A DNA stretch of 56,672 bases from an uncultured Verrucomicrobiota bacterium (GTDB lineage Bacteria > Verrucomicrobiota > Verrucomicrobiia > Limisphaerales > UBA9464). Positions 41,301 to 52,900 of the stretch are shown here, one piece after another (position 1 is the stretch's first letter; each line of letters begins with the position of its first letter). The notes under the pieces were generated by a model that worked only from the letters and a program-made list of their open reading frames with translations, searched no databases and was not told where the DNA came from. Both the position numbers and the translations under genes were made by a program. The stretch spans positions 1 through 56,672 of the forward strand of contig CAIVQH010000035.1 of the NCBI GenBank assembly GCA_903907995.1, in the 5' to 3' direction.

Positions 41301-42565
41301 TCCTCGGAATAGAGGCGGATGCAGATGCCATCCGACACGCGGCCGGCGCGGCCCTTGCGCTGGTTTGCGCTGCTTTGCGAGACCGGCTCAACCGGCAATC
41401 GCTTCGTGCGCGTGCGCGGGTTGTAGCGGCTCATGCGGGCGAGGCCGGCGTCCACGACGTAGCGGATGCCGGGGATCGTCAGCGAGGTCTCCGCGATGTT
41501 GGTCGCGATGATCACCTTGCGGAGGGACGACGACGCGAAGACCCGCTGCTGGTCGCCCGCGCTCAGGCGTCCATAGAGCGGAATGATCTCGGCATCGCCG
41601 CCGAAGCGCCCCTGCAGCAGGTCGCCCGTCTCCCGGATGTCGCGCTCGCCGGGCATGAAGATCAGCACGTCGCCTTCGGAGGATTCGTAGAGGATGCGTT
41701 CAACGGCGCGCGCGGCCGCTTCGATGAAAGTGATGTCGTCTTCGTTGGCATCGTCCTCGTTCTCGCCGGCCTTGCCTTGGCCGAACGGCGCGTAAACGAC
41801 CTCCACGGGGAACATCCGTCCCGACACCTCGATGATGGGTGCATTGTCGAAGTGCCGCGAGAAGGCCGCCGTGTCGATCGTGGCCGAGGTGACGATCAGC
41901 TTCAGGTCGGCGCGGCGCTTCAGCAGGCCCTTCAGGTAGCCGAGCAGGAAGTCGATGTTCAGGCTGCGCTCGTGGGCCTCGTCGATGATGAGCGCGTTGT
42001 AGTCCGACAGGTCCGGGTCGCCCTGCGTCTCCGCGAGCAGGATGCCGTCGGTCATCAGCTTGATGTACGTCTCCGGGCTGGAGCGGTCGTCGAAGCGGAT
42101 CTTGCAGCCGACTTCGCGCCCCCAGTTCACGCCCAGCTCCTCGGCGATGCGTTGCGAGATGGATAGGGCGGCGACGCGGCGCGGCTGGGTACAACCGATC
42201 TTTGCCTCGATGCCCAGGCCGGCCTCGAGACACATCTTGGGGATTTGCGTAGTCTTGCCCGAGCCGGTCTCGCCCGCGATGACCACGACCTGATGGGCGC
42301 GGATGGCGGCGATGAGGTCGTCCTTGCGCGCGGTGATGGGCAGGTCCGGCGCGTAGGTGACGGCCGGCACGTGGATGCGACGCAGTTCGCGAAGTTCGGC
42401 CGACTGGCGCGCCTGCACCAACAAGCGCTCCAGCACCGCATCGTGGCGTTCCGCGTGGTGGTGGTCGCGCAACAGGCGCACCAGCCGCGAGCCCAGGCGC
42501 ACCCAGTCGTGCGTCAGGCAGCGCGGCAGGAGCGCCTTCAGTTCATCAATGCGTGCGTCAACCAT
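38393..42565 (-). CDS. hrpA: HrpA-type DEAH-box RNA helicase
   Basis: The 1390-residue protein is a large DEAH/RHA helicase of the length of E. coli HrpA (about 1300). Motifs: Walker A GETGSGKTT (98-106), TQPRRVAALS, DEAH (195-198), SATI (227-230), then the winged-helix, HA2 and OB-fold regions (FVLLQELGALDDHREMTALGQQLARLPIDPTLGRMLL) and a long C-terminal extension with DUF3418-like content. The role in E. coli HrpA is in ribosome rescue and mRNA processing, which is extrapolated here. It stands alone, without same-strand neighbours nearby. Confidence 0.92.
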   Translation of the reverse strand: MVDARIDELKALLPRCLTHDWVRLGSRLVRLLRDHHHAERHDAVLERLLVQARQSAELRELRRIHVPAVTYAPDLPITARKDDLIAAIRAHQVVVIAGETGSGKTTQIPKMCLEAGLGIEAKIGCTQPRRVAALSISQRIAEELGVNWGREVGCKIRFDDRSSPETYIKLMTDGILLAETQGDPDLSDYNALIIDEAHERSLNIDFLLGYLKGLLKRRADLKLIVTSATIDTAAFSRHFDNAPIIEVSGRMFPVEVVYAPFGQGKAGENEDDANEDDITFIEAAARAVERILYESSEGDVLIFMPGERDIRETGDLLQGRFGGDAEIIPLYGRLSAGDQQRVFASSSLRKVIIATNIAETSLTIPGIRYVVDAGLARMSRYNPRTRTKRLPVEPVSQSSANQRKGRAGRVSDGICIRLYSEEDFNARPPYTQPEIQRSNLAEVILRMMAFRLGDIETFPFVNPPTPAAIASGFVLLQELGALDDHREMTALGQQLARLPIDPTLGRMLLQSQHEHATRELLIIAAGLSIQDPRERPLDQREAADAAHKRFSNPQSDFLALLNIWDAVHDQWESIRTQGARRKFCRQHFLSYTRMREWQDLHAQLHGALENVATVKLNESNADYAAIHRSILTGLLGHVARHEERNVFKTSGNRLLAVFPGSALYERGERPVKGRQARPEKGAPPKPKSSQPEWIVAGEIVETSQLFARTLGGIDPEWIAELAPHLCKVTLLNPQWSATTGRVLAEEVTTLHGLEVRRRKVAFGNLYPKEATAIFIRAALVEEELMAGSGGRHADDEGDAKDERVEMRRSLQTPAAPSPVAFPPQYRFLEHNRAVRQKIENWQTRVRRYDLGDLDEALFKFYAKHLEKISSRDELNRFLHDAKAAAALFAEETDLVGDLALHYDAQAFPDAVAVGGQPIALNYAYAPGEDWDGVTIKLPAEMVRSTPGASLEWSVPGLRTEQITELLGSLPKALRRELQPFGPKVAEIVRELPIGAASLTQALSRFIHERYAVEVPVTSWRPEALPAHLRPRYELVGADRKTIVAGRDLGELRDKVAKAAIQAPPTATQDPAWRKAAQQWERPAVTGWNFGDLPERITVSADTSLPVYAWPGLVLEDGGVCVRLFRSQAAAREASIGGVGRLVELALQKDFAWLERDLRALVRHDSLYAECGGAGDELRETALLCLKRHVLPEVAPTPLTEAKFRAAAEETRQQMAGLAMQLIDRVGTILELRRQVRQRVGSPTPAATPTAKPRTLNDLRQLGQKPVGASINPLAAELVALVPRHFLEATPFARLHHLSRYLKALLLRAERAEANPPKEKERARQVAPYQEAWQRLQAAPPKSDEGRRAAAEYRWLLEEFKVSLFAQELGTAQPASAKRLDELLTRIRHAG

Positions 42566-42728
42566 TTCGGGCCGCGCAGCATGACGGAAAAAACGGCCGA
42601 GGGGAATCCGGCAATGTGCCGCCGAACGGCCGGACCGTTGGCCGGCCGGGCCAAGACAGGCCGGGCCGGGTGAAAATAGCCCTGAGCTTCAGCGCTGAGT
42701 CTGCTCAGTCATTCACAGAATGCCAGCC

Positions 42729-42751
42729 GGGACGGCAGAACTTGCCGTCCC
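42729..42751. repeat. Short perfect hairpin in the hrpA upstream spacer
   Basis: GGGACGGCA (42729-42737) and TGCCGTCCC (42743-42751) are perfect complements around a 5-base loop. The 244-base spacer 42566-42809 also holds CTGAGC...GCTCAG-type pairings. Without a T-run it is probably an extragenic repeat, not a terminator. Confidence 0.5.
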
Positions 42752-42809
42752 GTGCACCTTGTGATCGTCGCTTGAATCCAGCCGCAAGGCCGGACGCGAG
42801 AGGTGCCGC

Positions 42810-43391
42810 CTATTTGAACATGACCTCGGCCTTGGGGTCGTCGTGGTAGACGGCGGTGTGGCCGGGTTCCCATTTGCCCTTCTTCAGATACTCCGCAGCA
42901 ACGCCATAAGTGCCATCGGCGCGGATGATGGTGACGGCCTTCACCTCGGTCACGCCGTCGGCATCACCGGTGACCCGCTCCAAGGTGGCGAACTTGTTTC
43001 CGGTAATGACCAGGGTGCCTTCGGTTTCGTAACCGGCCGTGGTGAAGTAGCGGTAGACGAGGCTGTTCTTTTCCTTGCTCCAGTAGATCATGGTTTCACT
43101 CCCGTAAGCGCCCTGGTTGACCGAGTGCAGGATGCGCACAGCCTCACCGTTCAGCGCCCGTTCCCAACGCGCGATGTCCTCAGCGGGCTTCTCTCCGGGC
43201 TTCTGCGCTCCGGGGGTCTTGAACTCGCCCCGCCAAGTCTTGCCGAGCAGCGAGCGGAGAGGTTCGAGGTGCGGATTGAGCGGACCTGCCGTGGTGTGGT
43301 CGGCAGCGGCAAGGCGCAGGGTGAGCGCCAGAACGCCGCCCAGACAGGCGAGCCGAGCGAGCATGCGGGCGATGGCGGAAGATGAGTTCAT
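42810..43391 (-). CDS. Secreted hypothetical protein (lipocalin-like resemblance)
   Basis: The 193-residue product has a signal peptide (SSAIARMLARLACLGGVLAL, cleavage near RLAAADH) and a body rich in beta strands: HLEPLRSLLGKTWRGEF, ARWERALNGEAVRILHSVNQG, ETMIYWSKEKNSLVYRYF and ETEGTLVITGNKFATLERVTGDADG. This matches proteins of the DUF1579/lipocalin-like sort found exported in soil bacteria, whose function is unknown. It lies 125 bases upstream of the histidine kinase on the same strand. Confidence 0.55.
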   Translation of the reverse strand: MNSSSAIARMLARLACLGGVLALTLRLAAADHTTAGPLNPHLEPLRSLLGKTWRGEFKTPGAQKPGEKPAEDIARWERALNGEAVRILHSVNQGAYGSETMIYWSKEKNSLVYRYFTTAGYETEGTLVITGNKFATLERVTGDADGVTEVKAVTIIRADGTYGVAAEYLKKGKWEPGHTAVYHDDPKAEVMFK

Positions 43392-43515
43392 GGAAGGATG
43401 CGTTGTGAGGTGCGATTGAAATCAGGCAGGCAGACCAGAGATGGGCTGCAAACTGCCCATTTTTTCCCGCGTTTCAAGCCGTATCCGCGAGGAAACCTTT
43501 TCCGATCCGTACCAC

Positions 43516-46500
43516 TCAGGCCAGGATTTCTCCCCCGAGGTCAAAGTAGAAGGTGGCGCCCTGACCGACGGCCGCCTCGGCCCAGATGCGTCCTCCGTGG
43601 CGATGGATGATCCTTTGCACGATGGCCAGGCCGACACCAGTTCCCTCGTAATCTTCGACCCGATGCAGGCGCTGGAACACGCCGAACAGCTTGTTCACGT
43701 AACGCATGTCGAAACCGGTGCCGTTGTCGCGGACGAAATAGATGTTCCGGCCTCCCTCGTGCCGGCAGCCCACTTCGATGACCGCCGGCTGCCGGTCGCG
43801 GGTGTATTTCAGGGCGTTCGAGAGGAGGTTGATCCAGACCTGCCGCAGCAGGGACGGATCGCCATGGCAGGCGGGGAGATTGCCGATATGCAGCTCCAAC
43901 GGCCGGTTCCGTTGCTGCGGCTCAAAGATGGCCAGGGCCTCGCGCACCAGCAGCTCCGGATCGACCGTCTGGCGGCTCACCGGCTGCCGGTTCAGGCGGG
44001 AGAAACTGAGCAGATCGTCAATCAGAATGCCCATCCGTTGCGCCCCTTGGCGGATGGTCTGCAGATATCGCCGGCCATCCTCGGAGAGCACCGGGCCGCA
44101 TTCCTCCAGCAAGGCGTAGGAAAATCCATCCACCGCCCGGAGCGGCGACCTCAGGTCATGCGATACCGTGTAGGTAAATGCCTCCAACTCCCGGTTGGAG
44201 GCGACAAGCTCGGCGGTGCGATCAAGGACTTTCTGCTCCAGCCCGGAGTTGAGCCGCAGGATTTCGGCTTCCGCCTGTTTGCGGGCGGTGATGTCGGTGG
44301 TGGTCAGGAAGGCCAGTGACTTGCCGGTGGCATAATGCACCACCGAACCGGAATAGCTGAAAATCCGTTCCCACTGCTGGTCCCGCCGCCGCACTCGCAG
44401 CTCCAGACCACGTAACAGTTCCCCGCGACGGATCCGGGCCAATGGCCATTGATCGGGCGGCAAGACCGGACCGTCCAAAGCCGAGATTTCAAAAATATAG
44501 GGAAAATCAGGCTGCTGGCGCCGGCCCTCCTCCGGGCTGGCAAACCCGATCAGTTTCAGGCCGGCCGTGTTCCAGTGCAACAGGCTGCCGTCGAGCTCGG
44601 CAATGACCAGGCCCTCGGTGAGATTTTCCACGACCGCGTGCAGTCGTGCCTGGCTTTCCTGCAACGCCGCTTCCGTCCGTTTGAGTTCGGTGATGTCAAC
44701 GGTTACGGCCAGGACCGCCGGCTTCCGGGTGTCGAGCGACCGGAACGGTATCTTCGTGGTCTGCAGAATGTGGACGACACCATCCGCCGCAGTGAACGTC
44801 TCATAGGGAATGAACTTGGGCTGTCCGCAGTCGATGACTTCCCGGTCGTCCTCCAGATAGCGCAATGCCTCGGTGGCGTTCGGGGTCAGCTCCATCTGGG
44901 TTTTGCCTTCGATCTCAGCGGGTGATTTGCGGAAGTGATCGGCAAGTGCCTGGTTCACGAGCAGGAAACGTCCGTCGCGGTCCTTGGCGAAGATGGAGAT
45001 GGGCACCAGGTTGATGATCTGCCGAAGCTGCTCCTCGCTGCCGGCGAGCGTGGTGTTGAGGTGCTCCAGTTCCGCCGTGCGTTCCCGCACCCGACGCTCC
45101 AGTTCGTCATTGGTCTCCCGCAACGAGGCTTCCATGCGACGCAGCTCCGTAACGTCGCGGGCGGTGGCATACATCAGCCCGCCCGGCTGGGGCGTTGACC
45201 GCCAGGACAGCACGCGCCAGGAGCCGTCCTTGTGCCGGTAGCGATTGTCGAAGCGCAGCACCTTCTCACCCCGCTCCACCTGCCGCTCGACTTCAAGCAG
45301 TGTGGCGACCCGGTCGTCCGGATGGACGAATTCAATGAAGGGTCGCGCGAGGAATTCCGCCACGCTCCAGCCGAGAATGTCCGTGATGGCCGGGCTCACG
45401 CGCTTGAAATAGCCATCCGCGCTGGCAATGCAGAGGACATCCAGCGAGAGCGTGAAGAAGCGGTCCAGCTCGCCCATGGCGGCCGATAGCTTCGACTCGG
45501 CCGCCCGTTCCTCACTTACATCCCGGAACACCAGCACCACGCCCAGAATGCGCCCGTCCGCATCGCGGATCGGCGCGGCACTGTCGGCAATGGCGCGTCG
45601 GGTGCGGTTACGCGCGATGAGCACGGTGTGGTTGGCCAGCCCCTGGATTTCGCCTGTGGCCAGCACGTTATCCACCGGGATCATCGCCGGCGCTCCGGTT
45701 TCCTCATGAACGATGTGAAACACCTCGGCCACCGGCCGGTTCTGCGCCTCGGCCTGCGTCCAGCCCGTAAGTTCCTCCGCCACCCGGTTCATGCGGGTGA
45801 TGTTGCCGTTGGTATCCGTGGCCAGCACCGCGTCACCGATGGACTGTAATGTTACGGCAAGACTTTCCTCGCTGCGGCGGAGGGCCTTTTCGGCCTGCCG
45901 GCGGACAACATCCGACCGGTGGAGCAGGACGGAAATCCACCAGATCACCAGGGTGAAAAGGAAGCTGTTCAGAAAGAAGAACAACCATCGGGCAAACTCG
46001 GTATTGTAAAATCCCGCCTTGCGACAGGCGATGGTGAGCAGGCCGTTTATCAGGGGAATGATCGTGGGTGCCAGCAGCAGGCGGCGGGCGACCACACCGC
46101 CCGGGGTCGGGCTGCGGATGATCTGGATCAGGCCCCGGTCGGGGCGGGCGCAGAGCAGCCCGATACCCAGCGCCGCGAAGGCCAGCGCGGAATGCAGGGC
46201 CATCGCCGGATTGGGCAGGATGGAAGTCCATCCATAGAAGGAGGGCATCTTGCACGTGTATCCAATCAGCGCCAGCAAGGTGATCTGGATCGGGATGACC
46301 ATCAGCAGGTCCACCGGCCATCGTCCCACCCGGGTTCGCACATCCAGGAACAGCAAGGACAGGCCGACAAACAGAAAGTTGATCGCGGAGAGAATCGAAG
46401 GCCGACCAGGAGCCGATCCGCCCAAGGCGAGTGTGCTTTGCCCGAAGAAAAGCTGGTCAATGCCCGGTTCCCAGCCCCAGAGGGATTCCCCGAAGGTGAG

Positions 46501-46776
46501 CCCACCAAGGAGTACGACGAGGACTGCGAGGGCCTGCCCGGCCCTTCGCCTTGCGGGTCCCGCCTGTGCCTCGCCCAGCAGCCCCAGCGACAGTCCCGAC
46601 AGCAGGAAGCCGACGGCCGTGTTGGGAACCATCAGCGGAAATCCGGACAGAACGCTCTTCAGCGCGGAAATGTCGAGCGCCCACCCCAGCAGCACGGCGC
46701 CGCCCACCAGCGCGGTGCAAGCGCCCAGGACGCGAGGCAGCCAGCCGGGCCATGGTCGGCCACCGGATTCGCTCAT
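43516..46776 (-). CDS. Membrane-anchored four-PAS sensor histidine kinase
   Basis: The 1086-residue protein has an N-terminal membrane domain with several spans (LPRVLGACTALVGGAVLLGW through about residue 285), then four PAS domains at about 300-420 (DAVLATDTNGNITRMNRV), 435-560 (LDVLCIASADGYFKRVSP), 590-700 (VPISIFAKDRDGRFLLVN) and 720-830 (EGLVIAELDGSLLHWN), with short coiled coils between them. The kinase core has the phosphoacceptor H873 in YTVSHDLRSPLRAV, the N box LLSNALKYTRDRQ, G1 VRDNGTGFDM and G2 YEGTGVGLAI. No receiver domain or response-regulator gene is next to it, so the partner is unknown. PAS-rich sensors of this type often detect redox or light, but no cofactor site is obvious. 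Confidence 0.88.
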   Translation of the reverse strand: MSESGGRPWPGWLPRVLGACTALVGGAVLLGWALDISALKSVLSGFPLMVPNTAVGFLLSGLSLGLLGEAQAGPARRRAGQALAVLVVLLGGLTFGESLWGWEPGIDQLFFGQSTLALGGSAPGRPSILSAINFLFVGLSLLFLDVRTRVGRWPVDLLMVIPIQITLLALIGYTCKMPSFYGWTSILPNPAMALHSALAFAALGIGLLCARPDRGLIQIIRSPTPGGVVARRLLLAPTIIPLINGLLTIACRKAGFYNTEFARWLFFFLNSFLFTLVIWWISVLLHRSDVVRRQAEKALRRSEESLAVTLQSIGDAVLATDTNGNITRMNRVAEELTGWTQAEAQNRPVAEVFHIVHEETGAPAMIPVDNVLATGEIQGLANHTVLIARNRTRRAIADSAAPIRDADGRILGVVLVFRDVSEERAAESKLSAAMGELDRFFTLSLDVLCIASADGYFKRVSPAITDILGWSVAEFLARPFIEFVHPDDRVATLLEVERQVERGEKVLRFDNRYRHKDGSWRVLSWRSTPQPGGLMYATARDVTELRRMEASLRETNDELERRVRERTAELEHLNTTLAGSEEQLRQIINLVPISIFAKDRDGRFLLVNQALADHFRKSPAEIEGKTQMELTPNATEALRYLEDDREVIDCGQPKFIPYETFTAADGVVHILQTTKIPFRSLDTRKPAVLAVTVDITELKRTEAALQESQARLHAVVENLTEGLVIAELDGSLLHWNTAGLKLIGFASPEEGRRQQPDFPYIFEISALDGPVLPPDQWPLARIRRGELLRGLELRVRRRDQQWERIFSYSGSVVHYATGKSLAFLTTTDITARKQAEAEILRLNSGLEQKVLDRTAELVASNRELEAFTYTVSHDLRSPLRAVDGFSYALLEECGPVLSEDGRRYLQTIRQGAQRMGILIDDLLSFSRLNRQPVSRQTVDPELLVREALAIFEPQQRNRPLELHIGNLPACHGDPSLLRQVWINLLSNALKYTRDRQPAVIEVGCRHEGGRNIYFVRDNGTGFDMRYVNKLFGVFQRLHRVEDYEGTGVGLAIVQRIIHRHGGRIWAEAAVGQGATFYFDLGGEILA

Positions 46777-46992
46777 GGGTCAATCCTCATCGGCATGGAA
46801 CCGTTGCCACCAGACAACCGACGAGAAACGTCGTCGTTGTTCTTGGATGACTGGACCACGGATTTATAGGCTCCGGAGACCGCTTTGCGCAATACGAGCC
46901 TGAGCCGAAGCCCGCATCAGTGGCCAATGCGTCACCCGGAACAGGCAGAGCAGTTCCACATGACCAACGCAGTTCACCCGGCTTCACGCCTC

Positions 46993-49900
46993 TCAGGGAA
47001 TCGCTCTGAGCCGGATAAACTGGTTGCCGACCGCCGTCATGGCCACATCCAGTGACAGGCGAGTGCCATCACCGGCAACCGGCGGCACCACCTGCGTCCA
47101 GGTATTCGAATCCAGGCTGGCGGCCGATTCCACGACATAACGGGTGCCGATGACGCTGCTCCATTCCAGATGCAGGGTTCCGGACACGGCGACGCTCCCA
47201 TCGAGGCGCAGACGGGCCACGTTGGCGGCGCCGGGTGTGGGCTGTGTTTGGAAGAGCAGGGTGGGCCCGCCGTCCGGCGAGCGTCCCTCACTGACGTCGG
47301 GCGACTGCGGGCCGAACGTGACGGTATCCACCGGGGTTCCGTCCGGGGCGAACAGGCCGATGGCCTCGCCCTTGGCCGACAGCTGGAAATTGACATGCAG
47401 GTCCGGCACGTCGGGCGCATTCAAGGCGGGCAGGCCGTCTGCCCAGACGAGCAGCCGTCCCCCCGGCTCGATTCCGTATCCTGCCGGAATCTTGAACTGG
47501 GCCGGCTGGGAAAGGGTGTCGGTGAGGTAATATCCCGAAAGGTCGGCGCTGGTCGGGCCGGCGTTGTAGAGTTCGAACCAGTCACTGAAGCGGTTGCCGC
47601 CGCCGGCATGGTCCGCCACAAAGGTGGCATTGTCGGCCATCCATTCATTGATGAACACCTGGGGCAGGCTGGAAACGGCTCCGGTGTAAAGCACGGTGCC
47701 GCCGGCGTTGAGGCCTGGAATCACCGCGCCCTGCGGGTCCAGCGCCGTGAAGGCAAGGACGTTGGTCGCCTGGAGCAGGGTTACACTGGCAGACCAGTTC
47801 GTCACCGAAGTCCATGTCACCGGGACCACCACCCCGTTCACCTGGATGGACTTCACGCCGATCGGCGCGGAGCCGGTCACCGTCAGCGGGCTGGTGGCCG
47901 TGGTCGCGGGCAGGGCGGGGGCGATGGCAAACGGCACGGCCAGCTGGTCGAGCTGCGCCTGGAGCGCGATCCGCCGGTCGTTGAACCAAGTCTTCACCGC
48001 GTCCGGCGCGGTCAGTGTGGACCCGTCACAATAGCGGATGCCATTTGCGACATAAGAGGCATAGCGCGCCGCCAGCTGGGGCTCGTACTGGTTCGCGCGC
48101 AGCGGTCCGGCGACGGCCCGCTGGATCGCGCGGAAGTAGGCGCGCCGGAACGGCGGATGGTTGTACATCCGGGTCACCGTCGGATCGCTGGCCACGAAGA
48201 GCGGCCCCGTCTTGGCGGTGTAGGTTGGATTGAAGTTGGGGGCCGCGAGCATGAGCCAGTCGAGGTCGAACATGTAGATCTGCCATTTTCCCAGCTTGGG
48301 CTTGTAGGCGTACATGTTCTTGCCGATGACGTGGCCCCAGCTGTCGAAGTTGTTGATGATGTGCTCGGCGGCAAAGATGCCCATCCACTCCTCCACATCC
48401 ACGAGCGCGTCCGTCTGCTGGGTGTACTGGGTGATGTCCGCGACATTCACGGCCGTCACCAGATCGAAGATGTTCGTGTAATTGTTGGGGTCCGAACCTG
48501 CGCGCTTGTTCCAGTTCCAACGATAGCGCGCCAGCTTCTTTGCGCCGCCGGTGGTGGTGAACACCTGCAGGGTGGGCTCCGGATCGGCGACAAGCGAGCC
48601 CCCGTCGCTGAATTCAAACCCCCGGTCCACCTTGAAGAAGTCACCGTTCGAATCGGCCGGCATCCACGCCTTCAGGAATTCCGAGGCGGGCTGGTTGACC
48701 GCCTCAAAGATGGTGCCGCGCTGGTCGTCGGTCACCCCATTGAGGTGAAGCCGGACCGCGTAACGGTAGCAGGTGGGCAGGGCCATCTTGCCCGCCATCC
48801 AGTAGGCCATCTGTTCCTGCAGCGCGGTCGTTTCATTCCCGTGCCCGCCGGGCCAGTCGAGCACCATGTCGGCGTTGCCCAGGAGGACATCGTCATCCGG
48901 AAAGGTGATGCTGTAGCCGCAACGGCCGCAGTTGGGGCCGCAGTACCCCGGCGCTATGTAGGGGCTGCCGGCATAGAGGACCTTGGTGTTGTGAATGACC
49001 CGCTGGTTCCCGAGCACGAAGGTGCAGTCGAGCGGCGTGTTGTTCAGCTTGCTGCGCGAATCCCACGCGCTGAAATTGGCCTGCGTGACCCAGACCCGGT
49101 AGAGGGGGATGTTGCCGGAGGGCTGCTGCTCGCCAAAGCGGATCAGCGCCTCGCCGGTAGAGTCGGCCGACGGATAGCGCGTGATCGCATTGCCCGTGGC
49201 GGCAGGGCTGTCCTGGGCTGTCACCGTATAGGCCACCAGCATGCCGGCTGGTTGGGCGGGGATGGTGCCGGTGTAAATGCCGTCTCCGGCCACGGCGTCT
49301 CCGCCGGTGCCATCATCGGTCATGGCAACCGATTTCACCGTGGTGGCCGGATCAAGTCGGTAGTTCACCCGCACCAGGGGGTTGGCCACGAGCGAGCTGA
49401 TCCGCGCCGTGACGCGGACCGGCTGCTGGTCCGCCGGCAACACCGGCGCATGCGTGACCTCGCGGATTCCCGGCGGCGCGGCCGCCTGGAAACGGCTGTT
49501 CGGCGAACCGGGCGTGCCGGCCGAGACCGGCAGATTCATGGCCCCGGGTGCCTCCATCCAGTTGCCCCGGATGCGCAACAGGAGCGTGGGTGAACCCCGG
49601 AGCCAGCGGGCCTGCGCCTTGATGGTCACGACCGTTCCCTGCCGGACGGCCGAGGTCAGCGGGCTGCGGACGCGGTTGACCTGGTTGTCGCCCCGCTCCA
49701 CCGCCCGCAGGTGGAGCGCCTGGTTGCTCTGAAATCCGCCGGTCGTTTCGAGCGAGCTCGTGACCATCGTTCCCTCGGCCGTCCACCCGGTCAGGCCGGT
49801 CTCGAAGGTTCCGTTGGCGATCAGGTTGACCCCCTTGTCATCGCGGACCTCGAGGTTGTCGATGAGCGCCTCGCCCGTGCCTTGCAGGAGAATCTGGAGC

Positions 49901-52900
49901 GAATCACCGGTCGTGCTCCCGTTGTCGATGGTTCCCGTGGCGGAGATCGGGGTCCAGGCCGCCTTGGCGGTCTCGTCACTGTCCGCCCAGCTCGAGGCGA
50001 ACTCCGGATCGGCGTCCGGGTTGACCAGTTCCAGGCTGCTTCCGCCGCCAGCGGTCCATTTTCCCCACCGTCCACCCGTGGCATAGGTCGCCTCGGAAAC
50101 CACGACCGGAATCTGGTTCGTCGTCGCCGGATTCCCGGCGGAAGCGGGCTGGGTAAACTGTTCCGGGCGGGCGAGCGCCAGTCGTTCGCCGCCGTGTACC
50201 AGGCTGCCGGAGAAATCGCCGACCACCGCCGTCGCACCCAGCTCCGGATGGCTCGCCCGCAGACGGGCCGAATTCCGGCTCACCGCCACATATCCGTGCG
50301 CCGGCAGGATCGTGGGTGAGGGGAATATGAACTGGATGCCGGCGGTGAACTGCCAGCCGCCCAGGTCAACCGGGGCGGCCGTCCGGTTGTAAAGCTCCAC
50401 GAACTGGTCGTCATTGTTGCCCGAAATGGGATCGGCGAGGATTTCGTTGATCACCACGTCGCCGAGCAGGCGCGGGGCGTTGGCGGCACCCGGCGTCGGA
50501 GCCGCGAGGGTTCGCCACAGCGCCGAACCATCCGGACACCGCCCAAAGGCCGTCTGGTCCGCCTGCGCCTCGTAGCGGATCGCATCGAGCACCCGCGTCT
50601 GGGCGGGATTGCGCAGGTAGATCGTGCCCCCGGTGGCGCTCAGGGCAAATCCGAGCTTACTCTGGTCCAGCGCCAAATGCCCGTTGGCAGGAATGGTCGT
50701 CCCGGCAGGGAGGATATAGCCGTCGGTGTCGGGCCGGTCGCTCAGCACGCAGCCCGAGGCGTCGAGCGGGGCGGGGGAGGCATTGTAAAGCTCGATGAAA
50801 TCGCCCGGTCCGGCTTCCGTGTGCGCCACAAATTCGTTGATCACCAGTCCGCGCAAGGCCTCCGCGCCAACTCCGTCCAATGCACCCGGTGATCCGCCCA
50901 CCCGGTCGCTCAGGGCCCAAGCTCTGGGATTCGCTTCGCCCAAAGACGGGCGCACCAGCACGAGCGAGTGACCGCCACCGTCCGCCGCCGCGGGCCAGGG
51001 CGGCTGGCCGTCGTACACCACCTCGAGGAACACCGCCCCGACTGGATTCCGCAGCTGAACCTTGCCCGACGAATTCGAAAGATTCCCGGTGTACGGGCCA
51101 AATACATTGGTGGCTCCTTGGATTCGGGAAAGGTCAGCCGGATTCCGGGCCACGGCGAGATACGCACCCGGTCCCAAAAATGTTCCGGGCGGAAACGTGT
51201 AATGGATGTCGCCGTCGATGCGGTATCCCCCCACGTCCTCCGGTATGCCCTGGGTGTTGAACAGCTCCACAAACTCCAGCTGGCTTTTCCCGTCCGCCCC
51301 GGGAAACCCGGGATGGGTGCCCGGATGATACATGATCTCGGAGATGACCAGGCCCGTCTTGCGGCTGCTTTGGGCCATCGGTTCCAAGGTGGGGACGCCC
51401 GTTTCCAAGGCGGACTGGAGCACATCGCCCAGTTCCCGGAACGAGGCGAACGCGGGCGTTGATGGATTGTGCGACGCCACGGCCATGCCGAAGGACACCT
51501 GGGCCGACATGGCGATCACCGCCTGGCCCAGGACCGTCCAGGTCCGGCCATCCCGCGAGCCGTAGCCCGTGAAGGTGTTTCCCACACGCTGCAGGCGCAG
51601 CCAGGTGTCAGGGTAATTGACCGGATAGGTGCCGGACTGGGTGATCGCAGCCCCATCCGTGTTGCGCGACTTGAACAGCGCACCCGAGATGGACGGCGTG
51701 GCGAGGACGAATGCCATCTTGGAGTTCGCGTTCAGGGAATCACGGGCCATCAGGCCGGCCTCCGTCCAGGCGTCGGACCCCACCATTTGGGCGACCCGCA
51801 CCCGCACGTCGAAGTTCCCCGACTTTGGCTGGTAGCCGAACTGCAACTGGTCCGCCGTGCCCAGCGCCCCGGTGCCTTCGCCCCGCAGATCGTAGCCGCC
51901 GGCGACGGGGGTGATCGATCCGTCGGGCGTGGGCGAGCCCACATCACCCGAGGCATAGATCGTGGCGTGGAACTCGACCGCGGTTCCTGACGCCACCGGC
52001 ACCGTCCCGGTGCAGGCATCCGACAGGTTGCTGACCTTGAGCGAATAGGTGACCCCCTCGGTTTGGGGTGCCGTAGTCAGCAGGACCTCCAGGCCATCGG
52101 GAGAAACCTGGACCGACTGGACCGCCAGCGGTTGGGCACCCTGAAGGATCTGGTAATTCGCGGGATTCACCGCCGAGACCGCCGAGATCGGCTTGGTGAA
52201 GACGAGGTGGACTCCCGCCAACCCACCGGCACTCTCCACGACCGCCAGGGCCGGTGGGACCGGGTCCACCGTCACATGGAGGGCCGCCGCGCGGCTGGTG
52301 GCCTCGTTGGTGGCCCCCGCCACGACATTGCGAATGCGGACCTGGAACGTCGCGCTGTCATCGGACAGCGAGGCGGAGGAAATGGTCACCGCCGGATTCG
52401 TGGCCCCGGCAATTGGGTTGGTCCCGCGAAACCACTGGAATTGGTGCGGCGGCGTCCCGTCATAGCCCACCTTGAACGTGGCCGGCGCGCAGGCCGTCAC
52501 CGCCAGATCGGCCGGCTGGTTGGTGATGATCACCGGGCCCGCGTGGAAAACCGGAACGGCGGCTGGCGTGACCGTGATTTGCGGCAGCCCGGCGGCCTTG
52601 ATCAGCACATAATCCACATCGAATTCGGCGGTGCCGGCCGAGCTGCCGGCGGCGATGCCGGCCAGGCCGGTCAGGATGGATCGGCCACCGTAGTTCCATG
52701 TCTGCCAAGTCGTGGGCTCGGCCGTCGTACCGTCGGCCGGCCAGATTTTGGCGAACATGTCCGCTGTCACGCCCCCGATCGTCGCGCCCGGATCCTGGCG
52801 CAGCCGCACCCAGTACCAGGTGTTGAGCTGCCACGAAAACCCGTAGCCCGGACCCCAGGCCCGGAAGTCATCCAGAAAGGACAGATGCCGCCCGGTCTGC

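Noticed and set aside
43446-43468. Hairpin ATGGGC...GCCCAT plus TTTTTT on the plus strand between the DUF-like and histidine kinase genes
   Set aside because: Both neighbours are on the minus strand, where the hairpin is preceded by A-residues rather than followed by a T-run, so it cannot terminate either gene.
47170-49593. 807-codon plus-strand open frame opposite the LTD/CotH gene
   Set aside because: Antisense to a confidently read secreted protein; composition is typical of a shadow frame.
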